The notes: generated from the sequence alone by a model not told the origin. A stretch of DNA of 64,000 nucleotides from Caulobacter sp. FWC26 (GCF_002742645.2 NZ_CP033875.1:3078001-3142000), one strand, 5' to 3'; numbered from the stretch's first letter, positions 1-8,775 are shown. Numbers and translations: made by a program.

Positions 1-22
1 GGCAGGCTTAAAGCCGCCTGCC
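1..22. terminator. hairpin, possible terminator of a gene left of the window
   Basis: Seven-base perfect arms (GGCAGGC / GCCTGCC) enclose an 8-base loop at the very start of the window, followed by a weak pyrimidine stretch. It could terminate a gene lying to the left, but there is no clear T-run and the gene itself is not visible. Confidence 0.35.
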
Positions 23-176
23 CCTCCCTTAGCGGGCCGGCTATCGGACGTCGCGTGTCAGGACGTCCTGGTGCCCCGCTTTGCGAGCGTATCGACGCGC
101 TTGGAGGGCGGCGTACCCGTTGAGCGCGGATCGTTGAGCCCTCTTGGCGGTGAGGGCAGCGTGCCTGGATAGACGT

Positions 177-329
177 TCATCGCGGCGTCGTCTTGAACGG
201 GCGGTAGGGCGAGGGGGCGAGGCGCGGGGCCACGACGAAGAGACGGAATGCGGGAAGCATGAGCGCCGCAGCGACAATACAGGCTACCGACAGCTGGAAG
301 AGCCAGTCCATTTGGGGGGTCTCAAGCAT
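177..329 (-). CDS. small hydrophobic (single-TM) protein, hypothetical
   Basis: A 50-residue reading frame starting ATG CTT GAG, with a second in-frame ATG at codon 7. After a short polar N-terminus comes one hydrophobic segment at about residues 9-30 (WLFQLSVACIVAAAL...), then a basic, proline-rich tail ending KTTPR. This is the layout of a small inner-membrane protein. The composition (Leu/Ala/Val core, Arg/Pro tail) argues against a random frame, whereas the longer overlapping frames in this stretch are Arg/Ser-rich shadows. No family was recognised and no function is proposed. A strong ribosome-binding site was not seen. It is transcribed away from the acetyltransferase gene that follows. 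Confidence 0.5.
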   Translation of the reverse strand: MLETPQMDWLFQLSVACIVAAALMLPAFRLFVVAPRLAPSPYRPFKTTPR

Positions 330-357
330 CGCCACGCCTGAGCGCTGACCGCGATGC

Positions 358-401
358 GGTTCGCTCCCGACGGCGACTGATGCTTATATGGGGAGCGAGC
401 C
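358..401. repeat. 11-bp inverted repeat upstream of the acetyltransferase gene
   Basis: Arms GGTTCGCTCCC (358-368) and GGGAGCGAGCC (391-401) pair over 11 bases with one G-T pair and a 22-base spacer. It lies in the divergent intergenic region between the small membrane protein and the acetyltransferase. It may be an operator or an RNA hairpin; the sequence does not decide which. Confidence 0.4.
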
Positions 402-485
402 CCCGGTTTATCAGGGACGTCTTGAAATATGCTGCGTCCGGCCGGTTGGCTGGCGCGCGACATTGCGGCGGGGTAGTCACCGCCC

Positions 486-923
486 ATGATCAAGCTTCGT
501 CCTTCTCAGCCCCAGGACGGTGATCGCGTCGTCGCGATCTGGGCCGCGGCCGTCGACGCAACGCATGACTTCCTGACGCCCGAGGATCGCGCCTCAATCG
601 GTCGCGAGGTCGAGGCCTTTCTCCCTGCGGCGCCGCTTGTGCTGGCCGTCGATGACCGCGATCGCCCTTTGGGCTTCATGCTGATCGCCGACGGCCACAT
701 GGAGGCCCTGTTCATCGACCCCGAGTATCGCGGAGCCGGCCTCGGCGCGATGATGATCGACTATGCGCTGGCGTTGCATCCCCACCTGACCACCGACGTC
801 AACGCGCAGAACGCCCAGGCGTTGGGCTTTTACGAGCACATGGGCTTCGAGCGCATCGGCTGGTCAGCGACCGACGGCCAGGGCCGTCCGTACCCGCTGA
901 TCCATCTGCGCTTTGGCGTATGA
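486..923 (+). CDS. GNAT-family N-acetyltransferase, YjaB-like
   Basis: The 145-residue protein matches the E. coli YjaB layout along its length: an N-terminal strand (IKLRPSQ), the [10 protein letters not shown] segment typical of Yja[21 protein letters not shown] as the beta4/acetyl-CoA pyrophosphate-binding loop (R/Q-x-x-G-x-G/A form), and [16 protein letters not shown] as the C-terminal substrate/CoA segment. YjaB-type enzymes transfer acetyl from acetyl-CoA to amino groups in the cytoplasm; the physiological substrate here is unknown. Length fits the family (about 147). It reads away from the small membrane protein, and the amidohydrolase follows 46 bases later in the same direction. Confidence 0.85.
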   Translation: MIKLRPSQPQDGDRVVAIWAAAVDATHDFLTPEDRASIGREVEAFLPAAPLVLAVDDRDRPLGFMLIADGHMEALFIDPEYRGAGLGAMMIDYALALHPHLTTDVNAQNAQALGFYEHMGFERIGWSATDGQGRPYPLIHLRFGV

Positions 924-969
924 GCCGATTTTCGGCTTATCTGCACGGCCTTCCCTCGCGAGTCATTCC

Positions 970-2247
970 ATGCGCCGCCTGCTCACCGCCCTCGCCCTGA
1001 TCCTGACGCCTGGCCTCGCGGTCGCCGCTCAACCGATCCTGCTCAAACCCGCGCGGGTCTGGACTGCGGAGAGCGCGGGACCGCCCCGCGAAGGCTGGGC
1101 CGTGCTGATCAGGGACGGCAAGATCGCTTCCGTCGGCCCCGCCGCCCAGATCGACGCCGCCGGCGCGGAGGTCGTCGACCTGCCCGACGCGACACTGATC
1201 CCCGGCCTGATGGACCTGCACAGCCACCTGTTCCTGCATCCCTATAACGAGACCTCGTGGGACGATCAGGTCCTCAAGGAGACCCCGACCTATCGCACGT
1301 TGCGGGCGGCGGTGCAGGCCAAGGCGACGCTGGAGGCCGGCTTCACCACGCTGCGTGATCTTGGCACCGAGGGCGCGGGAACTGCGGATGTGCCGCTGAA
1401 AAAGGCGATCAACGAGGGCTTGATTCCCGGCCCTCGCCTCTTTGTGACCACGCAGGCGATCGTGGCGACCGGCGCCTATGGTCCGGCGCGACGGAACTAC
1501 AATCCCGACGCGGAAATCCCGCAGGGCGCGCAAGAGGCCAGCGGCGTCGCCGAGGTGGTCAAAGCGGTGCGCGAACAGGCCGGCGCAGGCGCCGACTGGA
1601 TCAAGGTCTATGCCGACTATCGCGTCGGGCCCGATGGTTCGACGCAGCCGACGTTCAGCGTCGAGGAACTGAGAGCGCTGGTCGAGACCGCGCATTCCAG
1701 CGGCCGCCCGGTCTCGGCCCACGCCTCCAGCGACGAGGGGATGCGTCGCGCGATCCTGGCCGGCGTCGACACGATCGAGCACGGCTATGGCGGATCGGAA
1801 GCCACCTTCAAGCTCATGGCCGAAAAGGGCGTTGTCTTCTTCCCCACCCTCACGGCGGTCGAGAGCACCTCGACCTATTTGGGCGGCTATGTCGCGGGCA
1901 AGACGACGCCGACCCCCGCGATGCAGGCGGCCGAGCGGGCCTTCCGTCTGGCGGTCAAGGCCGGCGTGACCATCGGCATGGGCAGCGATGTCGGCGTCTT
2001 CAAGCATGGCGACAACGCGCGGGAACTGGTGTGGATGGTCCGCTACGGCCTGACACCCGCCCAGGCGTTGCTGACGGCCACCTCGGTGGACGCCAAGGTC
2101 CTGGGCCGGACCAACGATCTGGGCCAGATCAAATCCGGCTATCTGGCCGATCTCGTCGCGGTGAAGGGCGATCCGACCCAGAGCATCGAGGCGACGCGCG
2201 ATGTCGTTCTGGTGATGAAAGCCGGAAAAATCGTCGTTCGTCCCTGA
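970..2247 (+). CDS. exported metal-dependent amidohydrolase (Xaa-Pro dipeptidase/imidazolonepropionase-like)
   Basis: The start at 970 places a clean Sec signal peptide first ([20 protein letters not shown]); an in-frame start at 913 would bury it. The 425-residue protein has amidohydrolase-superfamily metal ligands in order: DLHSHL near residue 90, the carboxylated-lysine region DWIKVYADY near 205, [16 protein letters not shown], and the catalytic aspartate in GSDVGVF near 345. Relatives in Caulobacter include periplasmic dipeptidases that cleave Xaa-Arg/Lys or Xaa-Pro-type dipeptides, so a periplasmic or secreted peptidase is the best guess; the substrate cannot be read from sequence. It is followed by two more exported proteins on the same strand. 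Confidence 0.85.
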   Translation: MRRLLTALALILTPGLAVAAQPILLKPARVWTAESAGPPREGWAVLIRDGKIASVGPAAQIDAAGAEVVDLPDATLIPGLMDLHSHLFLHPYNETSWDDQVLKETPTYRTLRAAVQAKATLEAGFTTLRDLGTEGAGTADVPLKKAINEGLIPGPRLFVTTQAIVATGAYGPARRNYNPDAEIPQGAQEASGVAEVVKAVREQAGAGADWIKVYADYRVGPDGSTQPTFSVEELRALVETAHSSGRPVSAHASSDEGMRRAILAGVDTIEHGYGGSEATFKLMAEKGVVFFPTLTAVESTSTYLGGYVAGKTTPTPAMQAAERAFRLAVKAGVTIGMGSDVGVFKHGDNARELVWMVRYGLTPAQALLTATSVDAKVLGRTNDLGQIKSGYLADLVAVKGDPTQSIEATRDVVLVMKAGKIVVRP

Positions 2248-2329
2248 TCGTGGTGTCGAAGACGCAGTCCCCCTTGGGGCAGGTCACGCCGCCCGCTAAT
2301 CAGGGCGGCGCTGCTTAAAAGGAGTCGCC

Positions 2330-3229
2330 ATGCGCCTGCCCGCCCTCGTTCTGGCCTGCCTGTTCCTCTTCGTCTCGCCGGCCCTGGCGCAGAAGCTGGA
2401 CGAGACGCCGCGCGTGGCGGTCATCTCGGCCTTCCCGCCGGAGATCGGCGCGCTGAACGCCGCCACGACCGAGCAGAAGGCGCACGACGTCAACGGTGTG
2501 CGCTTCGTGACCGGCAGGCTCGAGGGCAAGCCGGTGGTGGTGTTCCTGAGCGGCGTGTCGATGGTCAACGCGGCCATGACCACCCAGATGGCGCTGGACC
2601 GCTTCAACATCACGCGGATCGTCTTCTCGGGGATCGCGGGCGGCGTCGACGAGGGCCTGGATATCGGCGACGTGGTCGTCGCCGACCAATGGGCCCAGAA
2701 CCTGGAAAGCGCCTTCGCGCGCGAGACCGAAAAGGGCTTCGAGGTCGCGCCCAGCATCCGAACGACCACCCTTGCCAACTATGGCATGATCTTCCCGCGC
2801 GGCATTCACATGCCCGGCGACGCGTTGGGGACGCCGGCCCGCGTCTGGTTCCCGGCCGACGCCAGCCTGTTGGACACGGCGCGCAAGGTCGCGGCGCAGG
2901 TGGCCCTGCAACGTTGTGCTGCCGACAAGTGCCTGGTCCATCCGCCGAAAGTGGTGGTGGGCGGCAACGGCGTCTCGGCGCCGGTGTTTCTCGACAACGC
3001 CGCCTATCGCAAATACCTGCGCGCCACCTTCGAGGCCCGGGTGGTCGACATGGAAAGCGCCGCCGTCGCCCATGTGGCCCTGGTCAACAAGACCCCGTTC
3101 ATCGCCTTCCGCAGCCTGTCTGACCTGGCCGGCGGCGGCGCGGGCGCCAACGAGATGCACACCTTCATGGCCCTGGCCTCGGACAACTCAGCCACGGTGG
3201 TGAAGGCGTTCGTAAAGGCGCTGCCCTAG
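2330..3229 (+). CDS. exported purine nucleoside phosphorylase / nucleosidase-family protein
   Basis: A 299-residue protein with a signal peptide (RLPALVLACLFLFVSPALAQ) ahead of a PNP/MTAN fold. Visible motifs are FSGIAGGVDEGLDIGDVVV (phosphate/ribose strand and loop), VVDMESAAVAHVA (ribose-binding Met-Glu pair) and FRSLSDLAGG with the catalytic Asp of this superfamily. Cytoplasmic relatives cleave the glycosidic bond of purine nucleosides or methylthioadenosine. Export suggests periplasmic nucleoside scavenging. It has a strong ribosome-binding site (AAAAGGAG, 7 bases before ATG). The middle of the protein carries an insertion with two close cysteines (RCAADKCL) that ordinary MTANs lack. Confidence 0.8.
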   Translation: MRLPALVLACLFLFVSPALAQKLDETPRVAVISAFPPEIGALNAATTEQKAHDVNGVRFVTGRLEGKPVVVFLSGVSMVNAAMTTQMALDRFNITRIVFSGIAGGVDEGLDIGDVVVADQWAQNLESAFARETEKGFEVAPSIRTTTLANYGMIFPRGIHMPGDALGTPARVWFPADASLLDTARKVAAQVALQRCAADKCLVHPPKVVVGGNGVSAPVFLDNAAYRKYLRATFEARVVDMESAAVAHVALVNKTPFIAFRSLSDLAGGGAGANEMHTFMALASDNSATVVKAFVKALP

Positions 3230-3265
3230 ATTCCCCCCTGAGTTCAGACCCCGGAGGAGCAAACC

Positions 3266-3664
3266 ATGTCGTCTTTCGATCGCCGCGTCCTGATCTCTGG
3301 GGCGCTTGTAGCTGGCGCAACTCTGGCGACGTCGGCCAGCGCCGCGCCCGACGCGCCCATGCTGTTTCACCAAGTGTTCTTCTGGCTGAAGACCCCGGGC
3401 GACAAGGCCGATCGGGACAAACTGATCGCGGGGCTGAAGGCGTTGAAGGCCATCGACGTCATCCAACAACTGCACGTCGGGGTGCCCGCTTCGACCGAGA
3501 AGCGCGATGTCATCGACAACAGCTACGATGTCTCCGAGCTGATGGTGTTCAAAAGCGTCGAGGACCAGAAGCGCTACCAGGACCATCCGCTGCACCAGAG
3601 GTTTGTGGCTGACTGCAGCCATCTCTGGAGCAAGGTGGTGGTCTACGACTCGATGTCGGTCTGA
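3266..3664 (+). CDS. exported Dabb (stress-responsive A/B barrel) domain protein
   Basis: A 132-residue protein with an N-terminal RRVLISGALVAGATL segment ending in ASAAPDA, which resembles a Tat or Sec signal. It is followed by a dimeric alpha/beta-barrel (Dabb) domain: MLFHQVFFWLK near residue 32, the KALKAIDVIQQLHVGVP strand-helix, YDVSELMVFKSVEDQKRYQDHP and a C-terminal VVVYDSM strand. Dabb proteins are small ligand-binding or decarboxylase-like folds with few assigned functions. A strong GGAGGAG site precedes the ATG. It is the third exported product in a row, possibly one transcription unit, and faces upp end to end with an 8-base gap. Confidence 0.8.
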   Translation: MSSFDRRVLISGALVAGATLATSASAAPDAPMLFHQVFFWLKTPGDKADRDKLIAGLKALKAIDVIQQLHVGVPASTEKRDVIDNSYDVSELMVFKSVEDQKRYQDHPLHQRFVADCSHLWSKVVVYDSMSV

Positions 3665-3672
3665 AGGCGGCT

Positions 3673-4302
3673 CTATCGCGTACCAAACGTGCGGTCGCCG
3701 GCGTCGCCGAGCCCCGGCACGATATAGCCGTGCTCGTTGAGGGTCTGGTCGATCGCCGCCGTCCAGATCGGCACGTCCGGATGCGCCTCGCGCAGCGCGT
3801 CGACGCCCGCTTGGGCGGCCAACAGGCAGACGAAACGCAGGTTGGTGACGCCGTAGTGCTTGAGGCGTGCGATCGCCGCGATGGCCGAGTGGCCGGTGGC
3901 CAGCATCGGATCGACCACGATCACAAGGCGGCCGGCGATGTCCTCGGGCGCCTTGAAGTAGTACTCGACCGCCTCCAGCGTCTCATGGTCGCGATAAAGA
4001 CCGATGTGCGCCACACGCGCAGACGGCACGAGGTCGAGCATGCCCTCGCACATGCCCAGACCCGCGCGCAGGATCGGCGCGAAGACCAGCTTCTTGCCGG
4101 CGATTTCATAGGCCGTGGTCGGCGCCACCGGCGTCTCGATCTGGACCTCGTCCATCGGCAGATCGCGGGTGACCTCGTAGCAGATCAACGTCGCGGTCTC
4201 GCGCATCAGGGCGCGGAACGTCTTCGTCGAGGTCGTCTTGTCCCGCATCTTGGTCAGCTTGTGCTGGACGAGCGGATGGCTGACGACGGTGACGTTGGAC
4301 AT
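3673..4302 (-). CDS. upp: uracil phosphoribosyltransferase
   Basis: The 209-residue protein is full length for Upp. It shows the N-terminal [14 protein letters not shown] segment, [19 protein letters not shown], the PRPP-binding loop [12 protein letters not shown], and the C-terminal uracil-binding stretch [21 protein letters not shown]. It converts uracil plus PRPP to UMP in pyrimidine salvage, in the cytoplasm. Start ATG is followed directly by the expected SNVTVVSHP. It lies downstream of the molybdenum hydroxylase genes on the same strand, 53 bases from that stop, so it may have its own promoter. Confidence 0.97.
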   Translation of the reverse strand: MSNVTVVSHPLVQHKLTKMRDKTTSTKTFRALMRETATLICYEVTRDLPMDEVQIETPVAPTTAYEIAGKKLVFAPILRAGLGMCEGMLDLVPSARVAHIGLYRDHETLEAVEYYFKAPEDIAGRLVIVVDPMLATGHSAIAAIARLKHYGVTNLRFVCLLAAQAGVDALREAHPDVPIWTAAIDQTLNEHGYIVPGLGDAGDRTFGTR

Positions 4303-4355
4303 GAGAAAGCCTTGCTAGAAGCGTGTCGCCACGCTCCTAGCACGGTGTCTCGAAA

Positions 4356-6530
4356 TCAGGCCAGTTGGTCGCCGATCGGCAAAGACCGGATGCGTTTGCC
4401 GGTCGCCGCGAAGATGGCGTTGCACAGGGCCGCCGGCGCCGGCGGATAGGCCGGCTCGCCCAGGCCCGTAGGATTGTTGTCCGACAGCTTGTAACGCACC
4501 TCGACGGGCGGCGCATCGGCCATCCGCAGCAGCGGGAAATCACCGAAATTGCTGTTGGACGCAGCGCCCTTCTCGAAGGTGATGCTCTGGTAGAGCGTGC
4601 TGCTGATGGCGTCGAGGATCGAGCCCTGCACCTGCTGTTCGGCGCCGTTCGGGTTGACGATCTGGCGGCCGACGTCGGCGGCGGCCCAGACCTTGTCGAC
4701 CTTCACCGCGCCGTCCTTGACCGTCACCTGCATGACCACCGCCACATAGCCCAGGTGGCTGTAGTGGCAGGCGACGCCAAGACCCGTGCCCTTGGGAAGC
4801 TTGCGCCCCCAGCCAGACATCTCGGCCGCGAGGTCGAGCACGCCGCGCATCCGGCCGGTGTGGAAGCTGTCGCCCTTTCCCGGCTCGCCCAGCAGGCGTG
4901 GCTCGCCCAGCAGCTCGCGACGGAAGGCGACAGGGTCCTTTCCAGCCGCCAGGGCCAGCTCGTCGGTGAAGCTCTGGATCACGAAGCCGAAGGCGTTGTT
5001 GCCCGGCGCGCGCAGGAAGCCGGTCGGGAAGCCTAGCGGCATCACCGATACGTCATGGCGGTAGTTGGCCACGGCCCGGCACGGGAACTGGGTCGCGTTC
5101 ATCGCTGCGGCGGTGTTGAAGGTCTCGCCCTCGCCGAAGGTGATGAAGTGGTTTTTCCAGGCCACCAGCGCGCCCTTGGCGTCCAGACCGGCGGTCAGGT
5201 TGTGCCAGCCGCCCGGACGATAGAAGTCGTGCTGGATATCGTCTTCGCGGGTCCAGATCAGTTGCACCGGCGCATCAACCTTGGCGGCGATGGCCGCAGC
5301 CTCGACCATGTAGTCGTTCATCAGTCGGCGACCAAAGCCGCCGCCGCCGCGGATCAGGTGGATGGTGATCGCCGAAGGATCGACGTTCAGCGCCCGCGCG
5401 ACCAGGGCGCGGCCGGACTCGGGATTCTGGGTCGGGGCCCAGATCTCGACCTTGCCGTCCTTGACGTGCGCCGTGCAGTTCTGCGGCTCCAGCGCTGCGT
5501 GGGCGATGAAGGGATAGCTGTAGGCGGCTTTCACCGTCTTGGCCGCGCCCTTCAGCGCCGCCTCGACGTCGCCGTCGTTGTGCAGGTTGCGATGCGGCGG
5601 CGCGGCGGCCAGTTCGGCGGCCTTTGCGGCGAAGCTGGCGGTGCTCTGGCTGGCCGTCGGGTGCTCGGCCCACTGGATCTGCAACGCCTCACGGCCCTTG
5701 CGCGCCGCCCACCAGCTGTCGGCCACCACGGCCACGCCGGGCATAAGCCCTTGGAGATTGGTCCCGCCCTCAATGATGAAGGCGTCTCGGACGCCCCTTA
5801 CCGCCTTGGCCGGCGCCAGATCGACTGACTCGACCTTGGCCCCATAGACCGGCGCCTTGGCGAAGGTGGCGAACAGCATCCCCGGCAGGCGCACGTCGAT
5901 GCCGTAGGTCGGCTGGCCCGTGACGATCGCGTCGAGGTTCTGGCTCTTGTGGCTCTTGCCGATGATCCGGAACGCCTTGGGATCCTTCAGAGTCAGCGAC
6001 TTTGGATCCGGCGGCGTCAGCGCGGCGGCGGCCTCGGCGAGCTCGCCATAGGACGCGCGGCGCTTGCTGGCGGCGTGGACCACGACGCCCGGCTCGGTCG
6101 TCAGGCTGTCGGCCGGGACGTTCCAGCGCGCGGCGGCGGCGGCGATCAGCAGGGCGCGGACCGTCGCGCCCACCCGGCGCAGCCCGTCATACTCCAGCGT
6201 CGTGGCCATGCTGCCGCCGGCCACCTGGCGTCCGTAGACCTTGGCGTCGGCGATCGCCTGCTCGACCGTCACTGCCGACCACTCGACGTCCAGTTCCTCG
6301 GCGATCAGCATCGGCAGGGCGGTCTTGATGCCCTGCCCCACCTCGGGAACCTTGGAGGCGATAGTCACCTTGCCGTCTGGCGCGATGCGGACATAGGCGT
6401 TGATCTTGGTGTCGCCCGCCGCGCGGCTTTCAGAGGACATGGTGAAGCTGAGCAGCAGGCCACCGCCGACGGCGGCCCCGGACTGCAGGACAAAGCGACG
6501 GGTCGGGTCGCGCAGGATCTCGCCGTCCAT
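4356..6530 (-). CDS. molybdopterin-binding aldehyde oxidase/xanthine dehydrogenase large subunit (IorB-like)
   Basis: The 724-residue subunit begins at 6530; a longer frame upstream runs through the small-subunit gene and is not coding. The N-terminus TRRFVLQSGAAVGGGLLLSF is a twin-arginine signal typical of IorB-type enzymes, implying folded export to the periplasm. Molybdenum-cofactor motifs follow: EVGQGIKTALPML, GGSMATT, GGGGFGRRLMNDY, FRAPGNNAFGF-like LRAPG, and the catalytic glutamate near the end in GLGEPAYPPAPA. It hydroxylates N-heterocycles or oxidises aldehydes with the 2Fe-2S partner encoded just upstream; the substrate is not predictable. No cytochrome c subunit gene is seen next to it. 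Confidence 0.9.
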   Translation of the reverse strand: MDGEILRDPTRRFVLQSGAAVGGGLLLSFTMSSESRAAGDTKINAYVRIAPDGKVTIASKVPEVGQGIKTALPMLIAEELDVEWSAVTVEQAIADAKVYGRQVAGGSMATTLEYDGLRRVGATVRALLIAAAAARWNVPADSLTTEPGVVVHAASKRRASYGELAEAAAALTPPDPKSLTLKDPKAFRIIGKSHKSQNLDAIVTGQPTYGIDVRLPGMLFATFAKAPVYGAKVESVDLAPAKAVRGVRDAFIIEGGTNLQGLMPGVAVVADSWWAARKGREALQIQWAEHPTASQSTASFAAKAAELAAAPPHRNLHNDGDVEAALKGAAKTVKAAYSYPFIAHAALEPQNCTAHVKDGKVEIWAPTQNPESGRALVARALNVDPSAITIHLIRGGGGFGRRLMNDYMVEAAAIAAKVDAPVQLIWTREDDIQHDFYRPGGWHNLTAGLDAKGALVAWKNHFITFGEGETFNTAAAMNATQFPCRAVANYRHDVSVMPLGFPTGFLRAPGNNAFGFVIQSFTDELALAAGKDPVAFRRELLGEPRLLGEPGKGDSFHTGRMRGVLDLAAEMSGWGRKLPKGTGLGVACHYSHLGYVAVVMQVTVKDGAVKVDKVWAAADVGRQIVNPNGAEQQVQGSILDAISSTLYQSITFEKGAASNSNFGDFPLLRMADAPPVEVRYKLSDNNPTGLGEPAYPPAPAALCNAIFAATGKRIRSLPIGDQLA

Positions 6531-6532
6531 GA

Positions 6533-6997
6533 TCAAGCCTTCTCCAGACCGGCGGCGACCTTGATCGCCTTTTTGATGCGGATGTAGGTGGCGCAGCGGC
6601 ACAGATTGCCGTTCATCGCCGCGTCGATCTCCTCGTCGGTCGGCTTGGGCGTGGTAGTGAGCAGCGCCGTGGCAGACATGATCTGGCCCGCCTGGCAGTA
6701 GCCGCACTGGGGCGTGTCCACCGCCTTCCAAGCCGCCTGCACCTTGGCGCCGACCGCCGTCTTGCCCACGCCCTCGATGGTGGTCACCTTCTGCTCACCC
6801 ACGCCGCTGATCGGCGTGACGCAAGCGCGCACCGGAACGCCGTCCAGATGCACAGTGCAGGCGCCGCACAACGCCGCCCCACAGCCGTACTTGGCGCCGA
6901 CGAGGCCCAGCGTGTCGCGCAACACCCAAAGCAGCGGGGTGTCGCCATCGACGTCGGCGGTACGGCGCTCTCCGTTGACGCTCAGCGTAAAGGCCAT
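6533..6997 (-). CDS. [2Fe-2S] small subunit of molybdenum hydroxylase (IorA-like)
   Basis: The 154-residue protein carries two [2Fe-2S] clusters: a plant-type ferredoxin site [16 protein letters not shown] (about residues 42-58) and an alpha-helical site [10 protein letters not shown] ... NLCRCATY (about 100-140). It passes electrons from the molybdenum centre in the neighbouring large subunit. The start at 6997 gives the expected [12 protein letters not shown] and has GCAGGAG nine bases upstream. Its stop is two bases before the large-subunit start, indicating one operon. Unlike the large subunit it lacks an export signal, which fits hitchhiking through Tat with its partner. Confidence 0.92.
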   Translation of the reverse strand: MAFTLSVNGERRTADVDGDTPLLWVLRDTLGLVGAKYGCGAALCGACTVHLDGVPVRACVTPISGVGEQKVTTIEGVGKTAVGAKVQAAWKAVDTPQCGYCQAGQIMSATALLTTTPKPTDEEIDAAMNGNLCRCATYIRIKKAIKVAAGLEKA

Positions 6998-7364
6998 GGC
7001 CAAGGGCTCCTGCTGCAGGGGGCGACATCGTAACCTCTTCAATCTGGCTTGGAGACTCGCGTTTTGGAAGCGCTCTCCCCCACGAAGATTGTGGCGAGAC
7101 GGGGATATCATCCGAACCAAGACAATTTCCGCGACAAGGCGGCCGTTGTCGCGTAAGGGGCGCACCACGCGTTACGGGACGATAGGATCACGACAGACTG
7201 TCGAGCCTTCCGATCGCGACGACTCCCTTGATCGCGGGCGCTATGGTCAGCGTCGGCGCGGCTCTCCGTGTGTTGGCCGCGCGCTGAGCGTGGCCAGGAT
7301 TTCGTGGTCTCGTCGCCGACGAGGCCTACGATGGCGGGTTCTATTTTATCGGGTTCTGGATGAC
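6998..7364. other. divergent intergenic region between molybdenum hydroxylase and Nudix genes
   Basis: These 367 bases hold no convincing gene. They should contain the promoters of both flanking units. An imperfect pair of CGTAA / TTACG elements around 7146-7176 is the only internal symmetry noticed, and no known operator was recognised. Confidence 0.4.
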
Positions 7365-7919
7365 GTGAGGCAAGCGGGCGGCAAATCGGAAGAACGCAAG
7401 ACTGGCAAGCGCCGCCAAGTCGCCGCTCTACCCTGGCGCGGCGAGCGCGAGGCGCTGCGCGTCCTGCTCGTGTCCTCTCGCGAAACCCGCCGCTGGGTGA
7501 TTCCGAAGGGCTGGCCGATGAAGGGTCGTTCTGATCCGGAAGCCGCGGCGCAAGAAGCCTATGAAGAGGCGGGCCTGAGAGGGATCGTCGCGACCGGTCC
7601 TTTGGGCGACTATGGCTACCTGAAGCGCCTCAAGAACGGCCAGGCGCGCGAGGTCAGGGTCGACGTCTACGCGTTCGAGGTCACTGCGCAGCTCGAGAGC
7701 TGGCCTGAACAGGGGCAACGCACGCTCGAATGGATGACGCCGGTCGAGGCCGCGCTCGCCGTTCAGGAGCCGGAATTGCGCGACCTCATCGCCCGCTTCG
7801 CCGGCGTTGACCTGACCAGCGATCACGACACGCCCGCCAAGGCCCCGACACCGATGCGCGTGGCCTTCCAGCGCCTGCGCCGCCGCGTCACGGCGCTGTG
7901 GGGCCGCTACCGAGGCTAG
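7365..7919 (+). CDS. Nudix hydrolase with a divergent Nudix box
   Basis: The 184-residue frame is assigned a GTG start at 7365 because the nearest ATG in the true frame lies inside the Nudix box. After a basic N-terminus it shows WVIPKGWPMKGRSDPEAAAQEAYEEAGL, with strands either side. The second half of the box (EAYEEAGL) is intact, but the first box glutamate is replaced by Arg and the usual Arg of REXXEE by Gln. This form is common in a group of alphaproteobacterial Nudix proteins similar to diphosphoinositol-polyphosphate/diadenosine hydrolases. It probably hydrolyses a nucleoside-diphosphate-X compound; activity cannot be judged. The C-terminus is strongly basic. Confidence 0.8.
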   Translation: MRQAGGKSEERKTGKRRQVAALPWRGEREALRVLLVSSRETRRWVIPKGWPMKGRSDPEAAAQEAYEEAGLRGIVATGPLGDYGYLKRLKNGQAREVRVDVYAFEVTAQLESWPEQGQRTLEWMTPVEAALAVQEPELRDLIARFAGVDLTSDHDTPAKAPTPMRVAFQRLRRRVTALWGRYRG

Positions 7920-7967
7920 ATCCTTAGATCAACAGGCCTGTGGACAAGTCTTCGCTGCGCGCATAAT

Positions 7968-7982
7968 GTTCTCATTATGTTC
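7968..7982 (+). promoter_or_regulatory. LexA (SOS) box
   Basis: The sequence reads GTTC-TCATTAT-GTTC, an exact match to the alphaproteobacterial LexA operator GTTC-N7-GTTC known from Caulobacter. It sits 17 bases before the ATG of the DNA glycosylase gene, where bound LexA would block transcription. It is embedded in a 7-4-7 inverted repeat (CATAATG / CATTATG, 7962-7979). Confidence 0.85.
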
Positions 7983-7999
7983 TATTTTAGCGAAGTCCC

Positions 8000-8725
8000 A
8001 TGCAGCTGTCCCTAGCCCTGGCCCGGTCTCCGCTGGAAAGCGTCCGCGACGCCCTGCTCTGCGAGTTCGGGCCTCAGCGGCCGGTGGCGCGGATGGACCC
8101 GATCTCGCAGCTGGTGAAGTCGTCGATCAGCGGCCGCACGGCCGATGCGGTGTCCTGGGCGGCGTTCCTGCGCCTGCGCGCGGCGTTCAAGTCGTGGGAG
8201 GACCTCTCGCGCGCCAAGGTCGCCCACGTGGCCATGGCCATTCAGGACGTGACCTTTCCGGAGGACAAGGCCCGCCACCTGACCACCGCCCTGCGCATGA
8301 TCGAGGAGAAGGTCGGCTGGCTCTCGCTCAGCCACCTGAAAAACCTGGAGGTCGACCAGGCGCGCTGGGAGCTTCAGGCCCTACCCGGCGTCGGTGTGAA
8401 GGTCGCCGCCTGCGTCCTGAACTTCAGCGACCTGGCCATGCGGGCCCTGGTGGTCGACACGAACGTCGACCGCGTCGCCAAACGGATCGGCCTGGTGGGC
8501 GCGGGCGACACGACCAACACCTATCACGCCCTGATGGCCATGGCGCCGGCGACCTGGACCGCCGACGATCTTTTCGAACTGCACTGGCTGATGAAGCGAG
8601 GCCTGGGCCAGATGCTGTGCGGGGCCGAAGCACCCAAGTGCGGGGCCTGCCCGGTCAAGCAGATGTGCGCCAAGGCGGGGGTCGGTCATAGCGCCGAGGT
8701 GCTGGCTTGGCGGCCGCGAGGGTAA
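8000..8725 (+). CDS. endonuclease III-like HhH-GPD DNA glycosylase with [4Fe-4S] cluster
   Basis: The 241-residue protein has the helix-hairpin-helix LPGVGVKVA (128-136) with the lysine (K134) expected of bifunctional glycosylase/AP-lyases, the catalytic aspartate in VVDTNVDRV (D153), and a C-terminal iron-sulfur signature Cys207-X6-Cys214-X2-Cys217-X5-Cys223. It should remove damaged bases and nick the abasic site in base-excision repair. A LexA box just upstream predicts induction by DNA damage. It is more divergent than housekeeping Nth, so it is probably an accessory family member; lesion specificity is unknown. ATG at 8000 has only a weak ribosome-binding site. Confidence 0.9.
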   Translation: MQLSLALARSPLESVRDALLCEFGPQRPVARMDPISQLVKSSISGRTADAVSWAAFLRLRAAFKSWEDLSRAKVAHVAMAIQDVTFPEDKARHLTTALRMIEEKVGWLSLSHLKNLEVDQARWELQALPGVGVKVAACVLNFSDLAMRALVVDTNVDRVAKRIGLVGAGDTTNTYHALMAMAPATWTADDLFELHWLMKRGLGQMLCGAEAPKCGACPVKQMCAKAGVGHSAEVLAWRPRG

Positions 8726-8775
8726 GCGGGGACGTGAGGTGAGGATGGCGACGTTTTGAACGGTTGAAGTGATCC

